Positions 8,715 through 17,018 of a DNA stretch of 64,000 nucleotides are shown in pieces (the stretch's first letter is position 1; each line of letters begins with the position of its first letter). The notes beneath the pieces are model-generated. The model saw nothing but the letters and a program-made list of their open reading frames with translations, had not been told where the DNA came from and made no database searches. Both the position numbers and the translations under genes were made by a program. Source of the stretch: Desemzia sp045528445 (GTDB lineage Bacteria > Bacillota > Bacilli > Lactobacillales > Carnobacteriaceae); contig NZ_JBGQQU010000012.1 in the NCBI RefSeq assembly GCF_045528445.1, positions 8,647 through 72,646 on the forward strand. Direction: 5' to 3'.

Positions 8715-9312
8715 ATGTTCAATCTCAATTCTTCATCAAGGCGGTTTTACTCTTGATGTTCAATCTCAATTCTTTATCAAGGCGGTTTTAACCTTGATGT
8801 TCAATCTCAATTCCTCATCAAGGCGGTTTTAACCTTGATGTTCAAGCCTCTTTCTTCATCAAGACGGTTTTACTCTTGATGTTCAATCTCAATTCTTCAT
8901 CAAGGCGGTTTTAACCTTGATGTTCAAGCCTCTTTCTTCATCAAGACGGTTTTACTCTTGATGTTCAATCTCAATTCTTCATCAAGGCGGTTTTAACCTT
9001 GATGTTCAAACCTCTTTCTTCATCAAGACGATTTTACTCTTGATGTTCAATCTCAATTCTTCATCAAGACGGTTTTACTCTTGATGTTCAATCTCAATTC
9101 TTCATCAAGACGGTTTTACTCTTGATGTTCAATCTCAATTCTTCATCAAGACGGTTTTACTCTTGATGTTCAATCTCAATTCTTCATCAAGGCGGTTTTA
9201 ACCTTGATGTTCAAGCCTCTTTCTTCATCAAGACAACTTCAACCTTGATGTTCAAGCCTCTTTCTTCATCAAGACAACTTTAACCTTGATGTTCAAACTC
9301 ACTTCAAAATAC
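8715..9312. repeat. Array of fourteen 41-bp tandem repeats, each with a dyad
   Basis: ATGTTCAA recurs at 8715, 8756, 8797 and every 41 bases up to 9289: fourteen complete units plus a partial one. Each unit contains CATCAAG, an 11-base centre such as GCGGTTTTAAC, then CTTGATG, making a 25-bp dyad. A 16-base linker comes in two main versions, TTCAATCTCAATTCTT and TTCAAGCCTCTTTCTT. The base after the left arm and its partner before the right arm change together: G with C in units 2, 3, 5, 7 and 12, A with T in units 4, 6 and 8-11. The period is not a multiple of three, so the array is not coding. It lies between two converging genes. Confidence 0.97.
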
Positions 9313-9334
9313 ACCCTTTACTCCGCCACAGAAA

Positions 9335-9386
9335 AAGCAACCCCCACAAAAAATTAGATTTCACTCTAACTTGGAGGTCGCTGCTT
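9335..9386 (-). terminator. Terminator of the nucleoside hydrolase gene
   Basis: Inner hairpin TTAGA/TCTAA (9354-9369) followed on the minus strand by TTTTTT, within a larger imperfect stem pairing AGCA...ACCCCC with GGAGGT...TGCT. Confidence 0.7.
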
Positions 9387-9396
9387 CTTTTTCTAT

Positions 9397-10341
9397 CTAA
9401 ATAGCTTTTAAAACATCTAATAAACTGGCTTTAAATTTGTCTCTATCTACTTCTTCACACACACGCACATTCGGTGTTTTGCCGGTAAAGTTTGAGACAT
9501 CCACTAAATCGTAGCCTCTGGTCAGCTCACCATGTACTTCAATATCTACATAATACATATCAGAGCCTGTCATGATACTTTCATCTGCAGCTATAGCAAC
9601 GAGTAATGTATCAGGGTGAGTAATCCCGTCTAACTTATGAATTTCTTGATCATAACGTATAACTGCACTATTTACATCCATGTAAAATTTAGATCCTGCT
9701 GTTCCTAGCGCTTGAATCTCCGTTTGGTCCTCTTTTTTCATTACGGAATGTTTTTTACACATATCCCAGCCCACCATAGTGATAGGAACACCAGAATGCA
9801 TGACAATTCTGGCAGCTTCTGGATCTACATAGAAATTATACTCTGCTGCTGCCGTAATATTTCCTAACGTATTGTTTAAACCTCCCATAATATAAAGATG
9901 AGGGATGTCTTTAACAATTGTAGGATCTTTTTTGATGGCCATCGCAATATTGGTTAGAGGAGCAATCGCCAATAAAGAGATCTCGCCGGGGTTTGCTTTG
10001 ACTGTATCAATAATGAAATCAACAGCGTGTTCTTTTTCAGGACGTTGTTCGGTTTTTTCAAAATAAGAATCGCCCATGCCATATTTCCCATGAATATCCT
10101 CAATCGTAATATGCTTCTCTACTCCAACTGCCATAATGGGTCTTTCATAGCCTTTGTATACCGGCACATGGTAGTCAGATTTTGCCATTTGAACTGTGTA
10201 AAGCGCATTTTCTACTTCTTGTTCAAAGTCGACATTCCCTCCAGCCACCGTTACTCCTTCAACTTTAAAGTAGTGCAGCGCTGTTAGAATAGCTATTGTA
10301 TCGTCTCCAGCTGTATCTGTATCAATAATGACTCTTTTCAT
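9397..10341 (-). CDS. Inosine/uridine-preferring nucleoside hydrolase
   Basis: Cleaves the N-glycosidic bond of ribonucleosides to free base and ribose. 314 aa. The calcium-binding DTDTAGDD motif is at residues 6-13, and the C-terminal half carries the family's YNFYVDPEAARIV and GITHPDTLLVA segments, the latter bearing the active-site His and Asp. The ATG at 10341 is chosen because AGGAGGA lies just before it; a TTG five codons upstream is inside that ribosome site. It follows a nucleoside-binding lipoprotein gene by 47 bases, which points to nucleoside salvage. Base specificity cannot be read from the sequence. Confidence 0.92.
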   Translation of the reverse strand: MKRVIIDTDTAGDDTIAILTALHYFKVEGVTVAGGNVDFEQEVENALYTVQMAKSDYHVPVYKGYERPIMAVGVEKHITIEDIHGKYGMGDSYFEKTEQRPEKEHAVDFIIDTVKANPGEISLLAIAPLTNIAMAIKKDPTIVKDIPHLYIMGGLNNTLGNITAAAEYNFYVDPEAARIVMHSGVPITMVGWDMCKKHSVMKKEDQTEIQALGTAGSKFYMDVNSAVIRYDQEIHKLDGITHPDTLLVAIAADESIMTGSDMYYVDIEVHGELTRGYDLVDVSNFTGKTPNVRVCEEVDRDKFKASLLDVLKAI

Positions 10342-10388
10342 CGTTTCCTCCTGCAAATGTCTTCAAATTTGTACCCGTTCGCATGCCT

Positions 10389-11465
10389 TTATTCTGGCGC
10401 AGTCACTTCATCAGGATTTGTCGGTACAACAATGTCCCCATTGATAATTTGCTCTTTGAATTCTTCAACAGCTGTCCAGACCTCTTCGCTCAAATTGCCT
10501 CGTGTCATATAGATAGCCTCTTCTTTCAGTCCTAATTGAGTGATTTTACCTCCTGGGAAATTGCCTTCCATTGTATCATGCGCAACTGATTTGATAGCTG
10601 TTCCTAAACCTTTAATGGAAGACGTTAATGTTAAATTACCGCCTCCATAGTTCCCTTCTTCTGTTTGATCACGATCACTACCGATGACCCAAATTTGCTC
10701 ATCCGGGTTGGCATTCATACGATCTCTTGCTTCAGAAAAGACACCATTACCAGCATCTCCTGCTCCTTGGTAAATCACATCGATTCCGTTAGAATACATT
10801 CCTGCGGCAATTTGTCTGGCTTTTGATGTATCTGCAAAAGAGCCGACATACTCTACTTGAACTTCAACACTTGGATCCGCTGCCTGAACTCCTGCTAAAA
10901 AGCCGGCTTCAAATCGATCTAAAACTTCACTTTCTTGTCCAGCTACAAATCCGATTTTCCCTGTTTCAGTTGATAGTGCAGCAGAAACTCCTGCTAGGAA
11001 TGCATTTTCTTGATCTTTAAAAAGAACTGAAGCTACATTATCAAGTCCTTCTATACTATCATCGGTAATCACAAATTGCTGCTCAGGATTGCCTGCAGCA
11101 ATTTCTTTAATAGAATCTTTTAATTTAAATCCAACACCAAAAATGATATCAAAGTCATTCATGATGGCTTGATTTAAGTTGGGTATGTATTCTGAATCTT
11201 CATTAGAAGCAATGTACGCATAGTTCTCACCTTCAAGACCATTTGTTTCTTCCCCCCACTCAATCATACCTTCCCATGCAGATTGGTTAAAGGAACCATC
11301 ATCAACTCCACCACTGTCAGTTACCATCACAATGGAATAATCGCTCGTTTCTATAGATTCTGTGCTGCCGTTATCTGTTGCTTCTGTTTCGTTTCCACAA
11401 GCTGCAAGCATTAATCCCGAAACTAATCCGAATGACATTATTCCTGTTACTTTTCTTTTATTCAC
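10389..11465 (-). CDS. BMP-family nucleoside-binding lipoprotein
   Basis: 358-aa substrate-binding lipoprotein of the BmpA/TmpC/Med family, which usually binds purine nucleosides for an ABC importer. The signal peptide ends in LMLAAC with lipidated Cys at about residue 23. The family regions DGSFNQSAWEG, IFGVGFKLKDSI and GSDRDQTEEG are present. I start it at the GTG at 11463-11465 behind GGGGGTAAAGAGT; the longer frame adds 16 residues with no ribosome site. The matching ATPase and permease genes are not in this window. It is cotranscribed with the nucleoside hydrolase. Confidence 0.88.
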   Translation of the reverse strand: MNKRKVTGIMSFGLVSGLMLAACGNETEATDNGSTESIETSDYSIVMVTDSGGVDDGSFNQSAWEGMIEWGEETNGLEGENYAYIASNEDSEYIPNLNQAIMNDFDIIFGVGFKLKDSIKEIAAGNPEQQFVITDDSIEGLDNVASVLFKDQENAFLAGVSAALSTETGKIGFVAGQESEVLDRFEAGFLAGVQAADPSVEVQVEYVGSFADTSKARQIAAGMYSNGIDVIYQGAGDAGNGVFSEARDRMNANPDEQIWVIGSDRDQTEEGNYGGGNLTLTSSIKGLGTAIKSVAHDTMEGNFPGGKITQLGLKEEAIYMTRGNLSEEVWTAVEEFKEQIINGDIVVPTNPDEVTAPE

Positions 11466-11640
11466 ACTCTTTACCCCCAAAGTTTTTTGTTTCGTATGAT
11501 CTTTCATGAACACATCTTACAACAAAAAAATAAGCAAAGATTTAAAAACTTTACATTTCTAATCGTATTATAATTTATAGTTCGTGTTTTAAACTTAAAA
11601 TAAAATAAAAAGTCCTTTTTATTAATATAAATACAAAGAA

Positions 11641-11678
11641 TCCGAAAGTTAGAATAACAAACATTTCTAACTTCCGGA
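11641..11678 (-). terminator. Probable terminator after tsaD
   Basis: TCCGAAAGTTAGA (11641-11653) pairs with TCTAACTTCCGGA (11666-11678) with one mismatch. The minus-strand tail is T-rich but not a pure run. Confidence 0.65.
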
Positions 11679-11699
11679 TGATTTATTTTTTATTGAGAA

Positions 11700-12713
11700 T
11701 CAGCCTAACAATAGACCAGGTTTTGCATTCAACTCGTATCCTGCAAATTGATGTTTAGTCAGTTCCACAAATCCCGCAGCCCCTATCATAGCGGCATTAT
11801 CTCCACATAGAGAGAGTGGCGGAATAACCAACTCTACTTCAGGAAGTTCTTCTTTCATAGCTTTCATAAGAGCTTCTCTCAAACCTTTATTAGCTGCTAC
11901 ACCGCCTGCTAAAAGAAGCTGTTTGACACGATATTCTTTAGCAGCTCGCAGAGTTTTTGTGACCAATACTTCGACCACACTAGCTTGGAAGCTAGCCGCT
12001 AAATCATTGTTATTCAATTCTTCCCCTTTTTGTTGAGCGTTATGCACTTTATTGATAAAAGCACTTTTCAGTCCGCTGAAACTAAAATCATAATTATCTT
12101 CTTTGATCATAGCTCTTGGAAAATTGTAAACGTCTTGGCCTTCATGGGCCATTTGATCGATAGCTTTCCCACCCGGATACGGCAGTCCTAGAACACGGCC
12201 GATTTTGTCATACGCTTCTCCGGCTGCGTCATCTCGGGTTTCGCCTACAATTTCGTAAGAACCGTCTTCAGCCATATAAACCAATTCAGTATGCCCACCG
12301 CTTACTACAAGCGCCATTAGTGGGAATCTCATAGTGTGCACAAATTTATTGGCATAGATGTGACCGGCCATATGATTGACAGCGATTAAAGGTAATTTGT
12401 GTGCGTAAGCAATTGCTTTGGCAGCATTTACTCCGATCAATAAAGCACCAACTAAACCAGGTCCTTCAGTGACGGCTACTCCAGCTAGATCTTCATAGGT
12501 AACGTCAGCTTCTTCCATCGCTTCTTCAATGATCTGTGTAATCTGTTCTACATGGTGCCGGCTGGCAATCTCTGGAACAACTCCTCCAAAACGCATATGA
12601 CTTTTTATTTGGGAAGCTACGATATTGGATAAAACAGTATCTCCATTTTCTACAACCGATGCGCTTGTTTCATCACAACTCGATTCAATAGCAAGAATCA
12701 ATTTCTTTTCCAT
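11700..12713 (-). CDS. tsaD: tRNA N6-adenosine threonylcarbamoyltransferase TsaD
   Basis: 337-aa ASKHA-fold enzyme that, with TsaB and TsaE, transfers threonylcarbamoyl to A37 of ANN-decoding tRNAs. The N-terminal LAIESSCDETSASVV, the metal-binding NHMAGHIY, the nucleotide loops VVSGGHTELV and LAGGVAANKGLR, and the terminal CGDNAAMIG are intact. It is the last gene of the tsaB-rimI-rimI-tsaD cluster on the minus strand. tsaE is not in the window. Confidence 0.97.
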   Translation of the reverse strand: MEKKLILAIESSCDETSASVVENGDTVLSNIVASQIKSHMRFGGVVPEIASRHHVEQITQIIEEAMEEADVTYEDLAGVAVTEGPGLVGALLIGVNAAKAIAYAHKLPLIAVNHMAGHIYANKFVHTMRFPLMALVVSGGHTELVYMAEDGSYEIVGETRDDAAGEAYDKIGRVLGLPYPGGKAIDQMAHEGQDVYNFPRAMIKEDNYDFSFSGLKSAFINKVHNAQQKGEELNNNDLAASFQASVVEVLVTKTLRAAKEYRVKQLLLAGGVAANKGLREALMKAMKEELPEVELVIPPLSLCGDNAAMIGAAGFVELTKHQFAGYELNAKPGLLLG

Positions 12714-12751
12714 TTTAATTTATTTCACTCTTTCTCATTTTAGACTTTAAG

Positions 12752-13237
12752 TTATTTAAGGGTTAGTTGCATAATCACAGCATTTTCTTTAGATTGTGCA
12801 TAATAATTCTTTCGTGTACCGATATTCATAAATCCGCTTTTTTGATACAAACCGATTGCGCTTTGATTGCTTTCACGAACTTCTAGAAAGACTTGTTCAA
12901 CCTTCTCAGCAGACAGTTTTTCTAGGCAACTTCGCAGCAGCCTTAAAGCTATCCCTCGTCGCTGAAAGTTCTTCGCTACTACAAAATTAGTGATTTCAGC
13001 TTCTCCTAATAGGCTGTGGTAGCCTACAAAACCGACACATTCTTTATCAGATAAGACCATTCCATAATAAGCATGAGCTGTTTTTAAATCCTCTGCAAAC
13101 CCACTGACACTCCAAGGTGAGCCTGTGCTGTAATTTTCATTTGCCAGTTCGAATAACTTGTTGGGAGGGGGGATATCTGTTGGTTCAAAAGATAGGTGTA
13201 CATCTCCAAACCTTGATAAATCTTGATTATCTTTCAA
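12752..13237 (-). CDS. rimI: RimI-like GNAT N-acetyltransferase (second copy)
   Basis: 161-aa GNAT protein of the ribosomal-protein-alanine acetyltransferase group. The acetyl-CoA loop is VVAKNFQRRGIALRLL near residue 90. It also has the typical LEVRESNQSAIGLYQKSGFMNIGTRKNYY. It starts at a TTG (13235-13237) inside the end of the preceding GNAT gene, an 11-base overlap that suggests translational coupling. Two related acetyltransferases lie between tsaB and tsaD, where most Firmicutes have one; either could be the true RimI. Confidence 0.85.
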   Translation of the reverse strand: MKDNQDLSRFGDVHLSFEPTDIPPPNKLFELANENYSTGSPWSVSGFAEDLKTAHAYYGMVLSDKECVGFVGYHSLLGEAEITNFVVAKNFQRRGIALRLLRSCLEKLSAEKVEQVFLEVRESNQSAIGLYQKSGFMNIGTRKNYYAQSKENAVIMQLTLK

Positions 13238-13835
13238 GGCTGGCTACCTCGCTTTTTACAAGTTGTTTGCTCATTTCAAGAGCATCTTCATGATCGTTTG
13301 AATAATAGAATTTTTTGACTTTTCCTTCTGAAAATCCCAATTGGTGATACAAACGTTGTGCTTTTTCATTGGATACACGCACTTCTAAACTGAGAACTTC
13401 CATGCCTTCTGCCGCGGATATACGCTCTAATTCCTGTATCATCCATGTAGCGATTCCTTTTCGTTGAAATTCTGGAACAACTGCTACATTGGTGATATGA
13501 GCTTCTTTTTCCACTAACCAAGCACCAATAAAGGCTACTGGTTTTGAAATTTGGCGAATCACAATATACAATGCATTTGTATTTCGCTTTAATTCGTGGT
13601 GCAGTGCAGAAGCGTTCCAAGGCGTCTCTCCATTGTAACAAGCGGTCTGGATAGCCAATAAGGTTTCTACATCCCGGTCCTCCCCAATCGCTGTTTCAAA
13701 CATTGCTCCATCACCCAAGATAAGATGAGACTGACTAAGCTGAATTCGATGGGAAACTTTCGTTTTAGGTATCGTTTCTGAAATAGACACTGTACTTACT
13801 CCACTGGTTAACCAATCTCTAAATTTTTTCAACAT
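13227..13835 (-). CDS. RimI-like GNAT N-acetyltransferase (first copy, with N-terminal extension)
   Basis: 202-aa GNAT protein. The first 45 residues or so precede the acetyltransferase fold and match no domain I recognise. The core holds AVVPEFQRKGIATWMIQ (acetyl-CoA loop) and LEVRVSNEKAQRLYHQLGF. The ATG follows GGAGGATAACT. It overlaps the tsaB 3' end by 17 bases and the next GNAT gene by 11, so the four genes form one tight operon. The copies share the C-terminal pattern but differ widely, so any duplication is old. Confidence 0.85.
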   Translation of the reverse strand: MLKKFRDWLTSGVSTVSISETIPKTKVSHRIQLSQSHLILGDGAMFETAIGEDRDVETLLAIQTACYNGETPWNASALHHELKRNTNALYIVIRQISKPVAFIGAWLVEKEAHITNVAVVPEFQRKGIATWMIQELERISAAEGMEVLSLEVRVSNEKAQRLYHQLGFSEGKVKKFYYSNDHEDALEMSKQLVKSEVASLER

Positions 13836-14541
13836 AGTTATCCTCCACTAAATCAGGATGTGCAGCACGCCAATTTTCTTCAGCTTCAGCTAATTTCAAG
13901 TAATCGGGAGTAAAAGTATGAACCTCCTCAACTTCACTAGATAAGCTTAATATTCCCAGCACACTAGCTTTTGGTACTTGTTGTTGCGGTGATGCAATAC
14001 TGACACGTCCCATTAACTGTTTTTCAAATGTTTCCAAGTGTTTACTATAGTCTTCGCCTACTAAAATAAATTGACCTTCTTTGCGGCTCAAGTATTCAGC
14101 CCATTTATCGGCTGAGATATGAGTGTCAGGCTCTGCCTCGACCAGGACACCTTTTTGATACTGATACAATCCCGTATAAATATTGCCTCTTCTGGCATCC
14201 ATGACAGGAACAATATACTGATCAGTAAAGCTTACATTTGCAGCGAGGACTTTCAAACTAGAAATACCTGTTAATTCTATGTTCAATGTCCAAGCTAATG
14301 TTTTTGCAGTTGTTACTCCAATTCGTAAGCCAGTATAAGAGCCTGGGCCTTTAGCCACCGCAACTCGATCGATTTCTTGTATCTCCAAACTCAGTTCTTT
14401 CATTAATGCGTCAATAGCAGGCATCAAACGTTCACTGTGGTTTCTTTTTAAATTGGTTGTCAATTCGCCAATTAATGTTTCGTTTTCCATTACTGCAATA
14501 CTCATTGCTTGATTAGAAGTGTCTATGGCCAATAATTTCAT
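13819..14541 (-). CDS. tsaB: t6A biosynthesis protein TsaB
   Basis: 240-aa partner of TsaD in threonylcarbamoyladenosine formation. It has the ASKHA opening LAIDTSNQAMSIAV, the RNHSERLMPAIDALM motif and the VAKGPGSYTGLRIG loop. First gene of the tsaB-rimI-rimI-tsaD operon. Confidence 0.95.
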   Translation of the reverse strand: MKLLAIDTSNQAMSIAVMENETLIGELTTNLKRNHSERLMPAIDALMKELSLEIQEIDRVAVAKGPGSYTGLRIGVTTAKTLAWTLNIELTGISSLKVLAANVSFTDQYIVPVMDARRGNIYTGLYQYQKGVLVEAEPDTHISADKWAEYLSRKEGQFILVGEDYSKHLETFEKQLMGRVSIASPQQQVPKASVLGILSLSSEVEEVHTFTPDYLKLAEAEENWRAAHPDLVEDNYVEKI

Positions 14542-14777
14542 GCACTATTTTCCTCATTTCCGTAATCTCTATGCCATTATTTTAGCATAAAAACGCGGGA
14601 ATATTAAGCAACTACGTACTTTCTGTCTTTTGCAACCATAGTTTTATCCTGTAAGGCTTTTTATTTGCCTTTCTGCCTCTCAAGCGATAATATTTTGGTA
14701 TAAGATAGTTCATGCATTCAGATCCAACAATTGGTTTAACCTATTTTTATAAAATTTACTAAGAGGAGGAAATAAGA

Positions 14778-14984
14778 ATGGCAGACAAAAAGGAAAGCTG
14801 GAAAGATAAAGCAGAAGGACTAAAAGATAAAGCAGTAGGTGGCGCAAAAGACACTTACGGCGATATGACAGATGATAAGTCCAAACAAGTCGAAGGAAAA
14901 GCACAAAAAGCTAAAGGCGACGTAGAGAAAAAAGTCGGCGAATTTAAAGATGATATGGATCATAAAAAAAACGACAACCACTAA
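14778..14984 (+). CDS. CsbD-family stress protein
   Basis: 68-aa, highly charged, Lys/Asp/Gly-rich hydrophilic protein of the CsbD family, induced by general stress in relatives. Amphipathic repeats KDKAEGLKDKAVGGAKD and QVEGKAQKAKGDVEKKVG are visible; no hydrophobic segment. A strong GAGGAGG site precedes the start. The molecular role is not established. Monocistronic, with its own terminator at 15044-15086. Confidence 0.88.
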   Translation: MADKKESWKDKAEGLKDKAVGGAKDTYGDMTDDKSKQVEGKAQKAKGDVEKKVGEFKDDMDHKKNDNH

Positions 14985-15043
14985 GATGAATTCTTTTATT
15001 GTCACAGAATAATAAATAAAAGAATGACATTTGATGGGTATTC

Positions 15044-15086
15044 AAAAAAAGGCAAGACCATAAGAAATTTTGGTCTGCCTTTTTTA
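15044..15086 (+). terminator. Terminator of the CsbD gene
   Basis: AAAAGGCAAGACCA pairs with TGGTCTGCCTTTT with one bulged base, then a T run. Confidence 0.85.
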
Positions 15087-15130
15087 GATAACTTTTCTTG
15101 AATATTATTTCAATTTCGGGAGGAACGACT

Positions 15131-15880
15131 ATGGCAAAAATTTTAATCACAGGTGCTACTGGAAGTATCGGAAAAAATCTAGCTGAACATTTACATCCGA
15201 ATCATGAATTAGTGTTAGTAAACCGATCCTTTGATGATAAGGAAAAAGAATTGTTCAAAGAAATGGAAATCAAAGAATTAGATTTGGTAGAACAAAACAG
15301 TTGGGATGGTCTGTTAGAGGGTATTGATTATGTGATTCAATTGGCCGGACAAGCAGATGCAACTGCTAATTTTTATGATAGTTTATTGGACTTGAATTAT
15401 AAACTTCCATACAACTTATTTGATGCAGCAGCGAAAAGTTCGTCATTAAAACGTGTCATCTATGCAAGTTCTATTCATGCTTCAGATGCTTATCCTTCCA
15501 ATGTACAAGTAAAAATCTCTGATATCCCTCGTCCTAGCGACTTGTATGGTGTATCAAAAGTTTATATCGAAGCTCTAGCTTCTTATTTTGCTTTTGAACA
15601 AGGCGTGGAATCAATTGGTTTACGGATTGGAGACTATAAAGAAGACGACAGCGAATTTGACGCAAATACAGATGTCAGCGGGTTAGCTATGTACTTATCC
15701 AATCGTGACATGTGTCACTTAATGGATTGCTGCTTGAAAGCTGAACTTAAAGAACCGGCATTAGTAGTGAATGGTCTATCCAACAATACATTCCCGCGCT
15801 TAGATATCGATCAAGCAAGAATCGCAATAGGTTATGAACCTCAAGATGATGCTTTTAAAAAAGCAGGGTTGGTTAAGTAA
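15131..15880 (+). CDS. NAD-dependent epimerase/dehydratase family protein
   Basis: 249-aa extended short-chain dehydrogenase fold. The N-terminal MAKILITGATGSIGKNLAEH contains the GxxGxxG dinucleotide motif, and YGVSKVYIEAL supplies the YxxxK catalytic pair around residue 140. It is close to the uronate dehydrogenase-type branch, but the substrate is not determined. The start at 15131 follows GGGAGGAACGACT; an upstream in-frame ATG (15098) has no site. Confidence 0.82.
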   Translation: MAKILITGATGSIGKNLAEHLHPNHELVLVNRSFDDKEKELFKEMEIKELDLVEQNSWDGLLEGIDYVIQLAGQADATANFYDSLLDLNYKLPYNLFDAAAKSSSLKRVIYASSIHASDAYPSNVQVKISDIPRPSDLYGVSKVYIEALASYFAFEQGVESIGLRIGDYKEDDSEFDANTDVSGLAMYLSNRDMCHLMDCCLKAELKEPALVVNGLSNNTFPRLDIDQARIAIGYEPQDDAFKKAGLVK

Positions 15881-15937
15881 TTTTAAGGAACTTATAGCCC
15901 GAAGAAGCAGTCACTCAAAGTTTATTATCTGTATACA

Positions 15938-15969
15938 ATAAAAGAGAGTCTAATTAGGCTCTCTTTATT
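15938..15969. terminator. Bidirectional terminator between the epimerase gene and galR
   Basis: AATAAAAGAGAG (15937-15948) pairs with CTCTCTTTATT (15959-15969); T-runs on both strands. Confidence 0.75.
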
Positions 15970-15980
15970 GCATGCAACAA

Positions 15981-16979
15981 TTATTTTTGTGAACTTTCTC
16001 GCACCATCAATTCCGTTGTCAGAGTAATTTTTTTAGCGACTGTTCGCTCTGTAGTCATCCGATCTATCAGAAGTTCAAACGCTGTTTCTCCCATCAGTTC
16101 TGTTTCAACTCTTACCGTGCTTAATGTGGGAAAGACATATTTCGCTACACTTGCATCGTTAAAGCCGATAATACATACATCATCTGGAACTGACACGCTA
16201 TTTTCCTGCAGAGTTCTTAAGCTACCTATAGCTAATGCATCATTAGCTACAAAAAAAGCCGTTGGAAAGTCATCACCTAGAAAATCGATTGCTTGCTGCA
16301 TCGTTTTTTCCCCCTCACTGACATGATAAGAATCAGCCACAAAAAAGTACTTTTCATTATACAAGGCTTGTTTATCGAGCAACTGTGCGAAAATCATTTG
16401 TCGTTTATCAGCAACTACAGCCGATTGATCTGCATAACTTTCTTGTCCTCCGATAAAACCGATTTTCTGATGTTCATGATCTATTAAATAATCCACAACT
16501 TCTGAAACTGCCTGCTCAAAATCTACTTCGACAGAATCTAATTTACGAGACAGCTGATTTGAATCTACAAAACAAATATTTTTTGTCCATTTACTCAGCT
16601 TGTTGATTTCTTGCTCACTGAATTTTCCAATAGCTATGATCCCCGATACCTCTGAAGTTATCTCAGACTTTGAATCTTGAAACAGCCGAACGATTTCATA
16701 CCCTTCTTCTGCTGCTTTTTTCTCCACCCCTAAGCGGATCGATAAATAATACAAATCATTGAGTTCTTCTTTTTCTGTATACCATTGTACAATGGCAATT
16801 TTCCCTTGTTTCAGCTTTTTCTTCTTTTGGAATTTAGAATAATTCAAATTTTCTGCTGTCTCAAAAATGCGTTTTTTAGTATCATCGCTGACGGAAAGAC
16901 TCTCATCATAATTCAATACACGTGAAACTGTTGCGCTGGATACACCAGCTTTTTCAGCGATTTCTTTAATCGTCGCCAT
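15981..16979 (-). CDS. galR: LacI-family galactose operon regulator GalR
   Basis: 332-aa LacI/GalR repressor. The helix-turn-helix is at residues 3-22 (TIKEIAEKAGVSSATVSRVL), followed by the hinge and a periplasmic-binding-protein-like effector domain with FFVANDALAIGSLR and IGFNDASVAKYVFP. It is the last gene of galK-galT-galM-galR, the usual galR place in lactic acid bacteria being next to these genes. The likely operator is the TAGTAAAC/GTTTACTA dyad before galK. Confidence 0.9.
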   Translation of the reverse strand: MATIKEIAEKAGVSSATVSRVLNYDESLSVSDDTKKRIFETAENLNYSKFQKKKKLKQGKIAIVQWYTEKEELNDLYYLSIRLGVEKKAAEEGYEIVRLFQDSKSEITSEVSGIIAIGKFSEQEINKLSKWTKNICFVDSNQLSRKLDSVEVDFEQAVSEVVDYLIDHEHQKIGFIGGQESYADQSAVVADKRQMIFAQLLDKQALYNEKYFFVADSYHVSEGEKTMQQAIDFLGDDFPTAFFVANDALAIGSLRTLQENSVSVPDDVCIIGFNDASVAKYVFPTLSTVRVETELMGETAFELLIDRMTTERTVAKKITLTTELMVRESSQK

Positions 16980-17018
16980 TTTATCACCACTTTTCTGACT
17001 TTATTCTAAGTCCTCTTT

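Noticed and set aside
8715..9312. CRISPR array
   Set aside because: The linkers between the dyads are themselves repeated in two forms rather than unique, the period is exactly 41 bp, and no cas gene is near.
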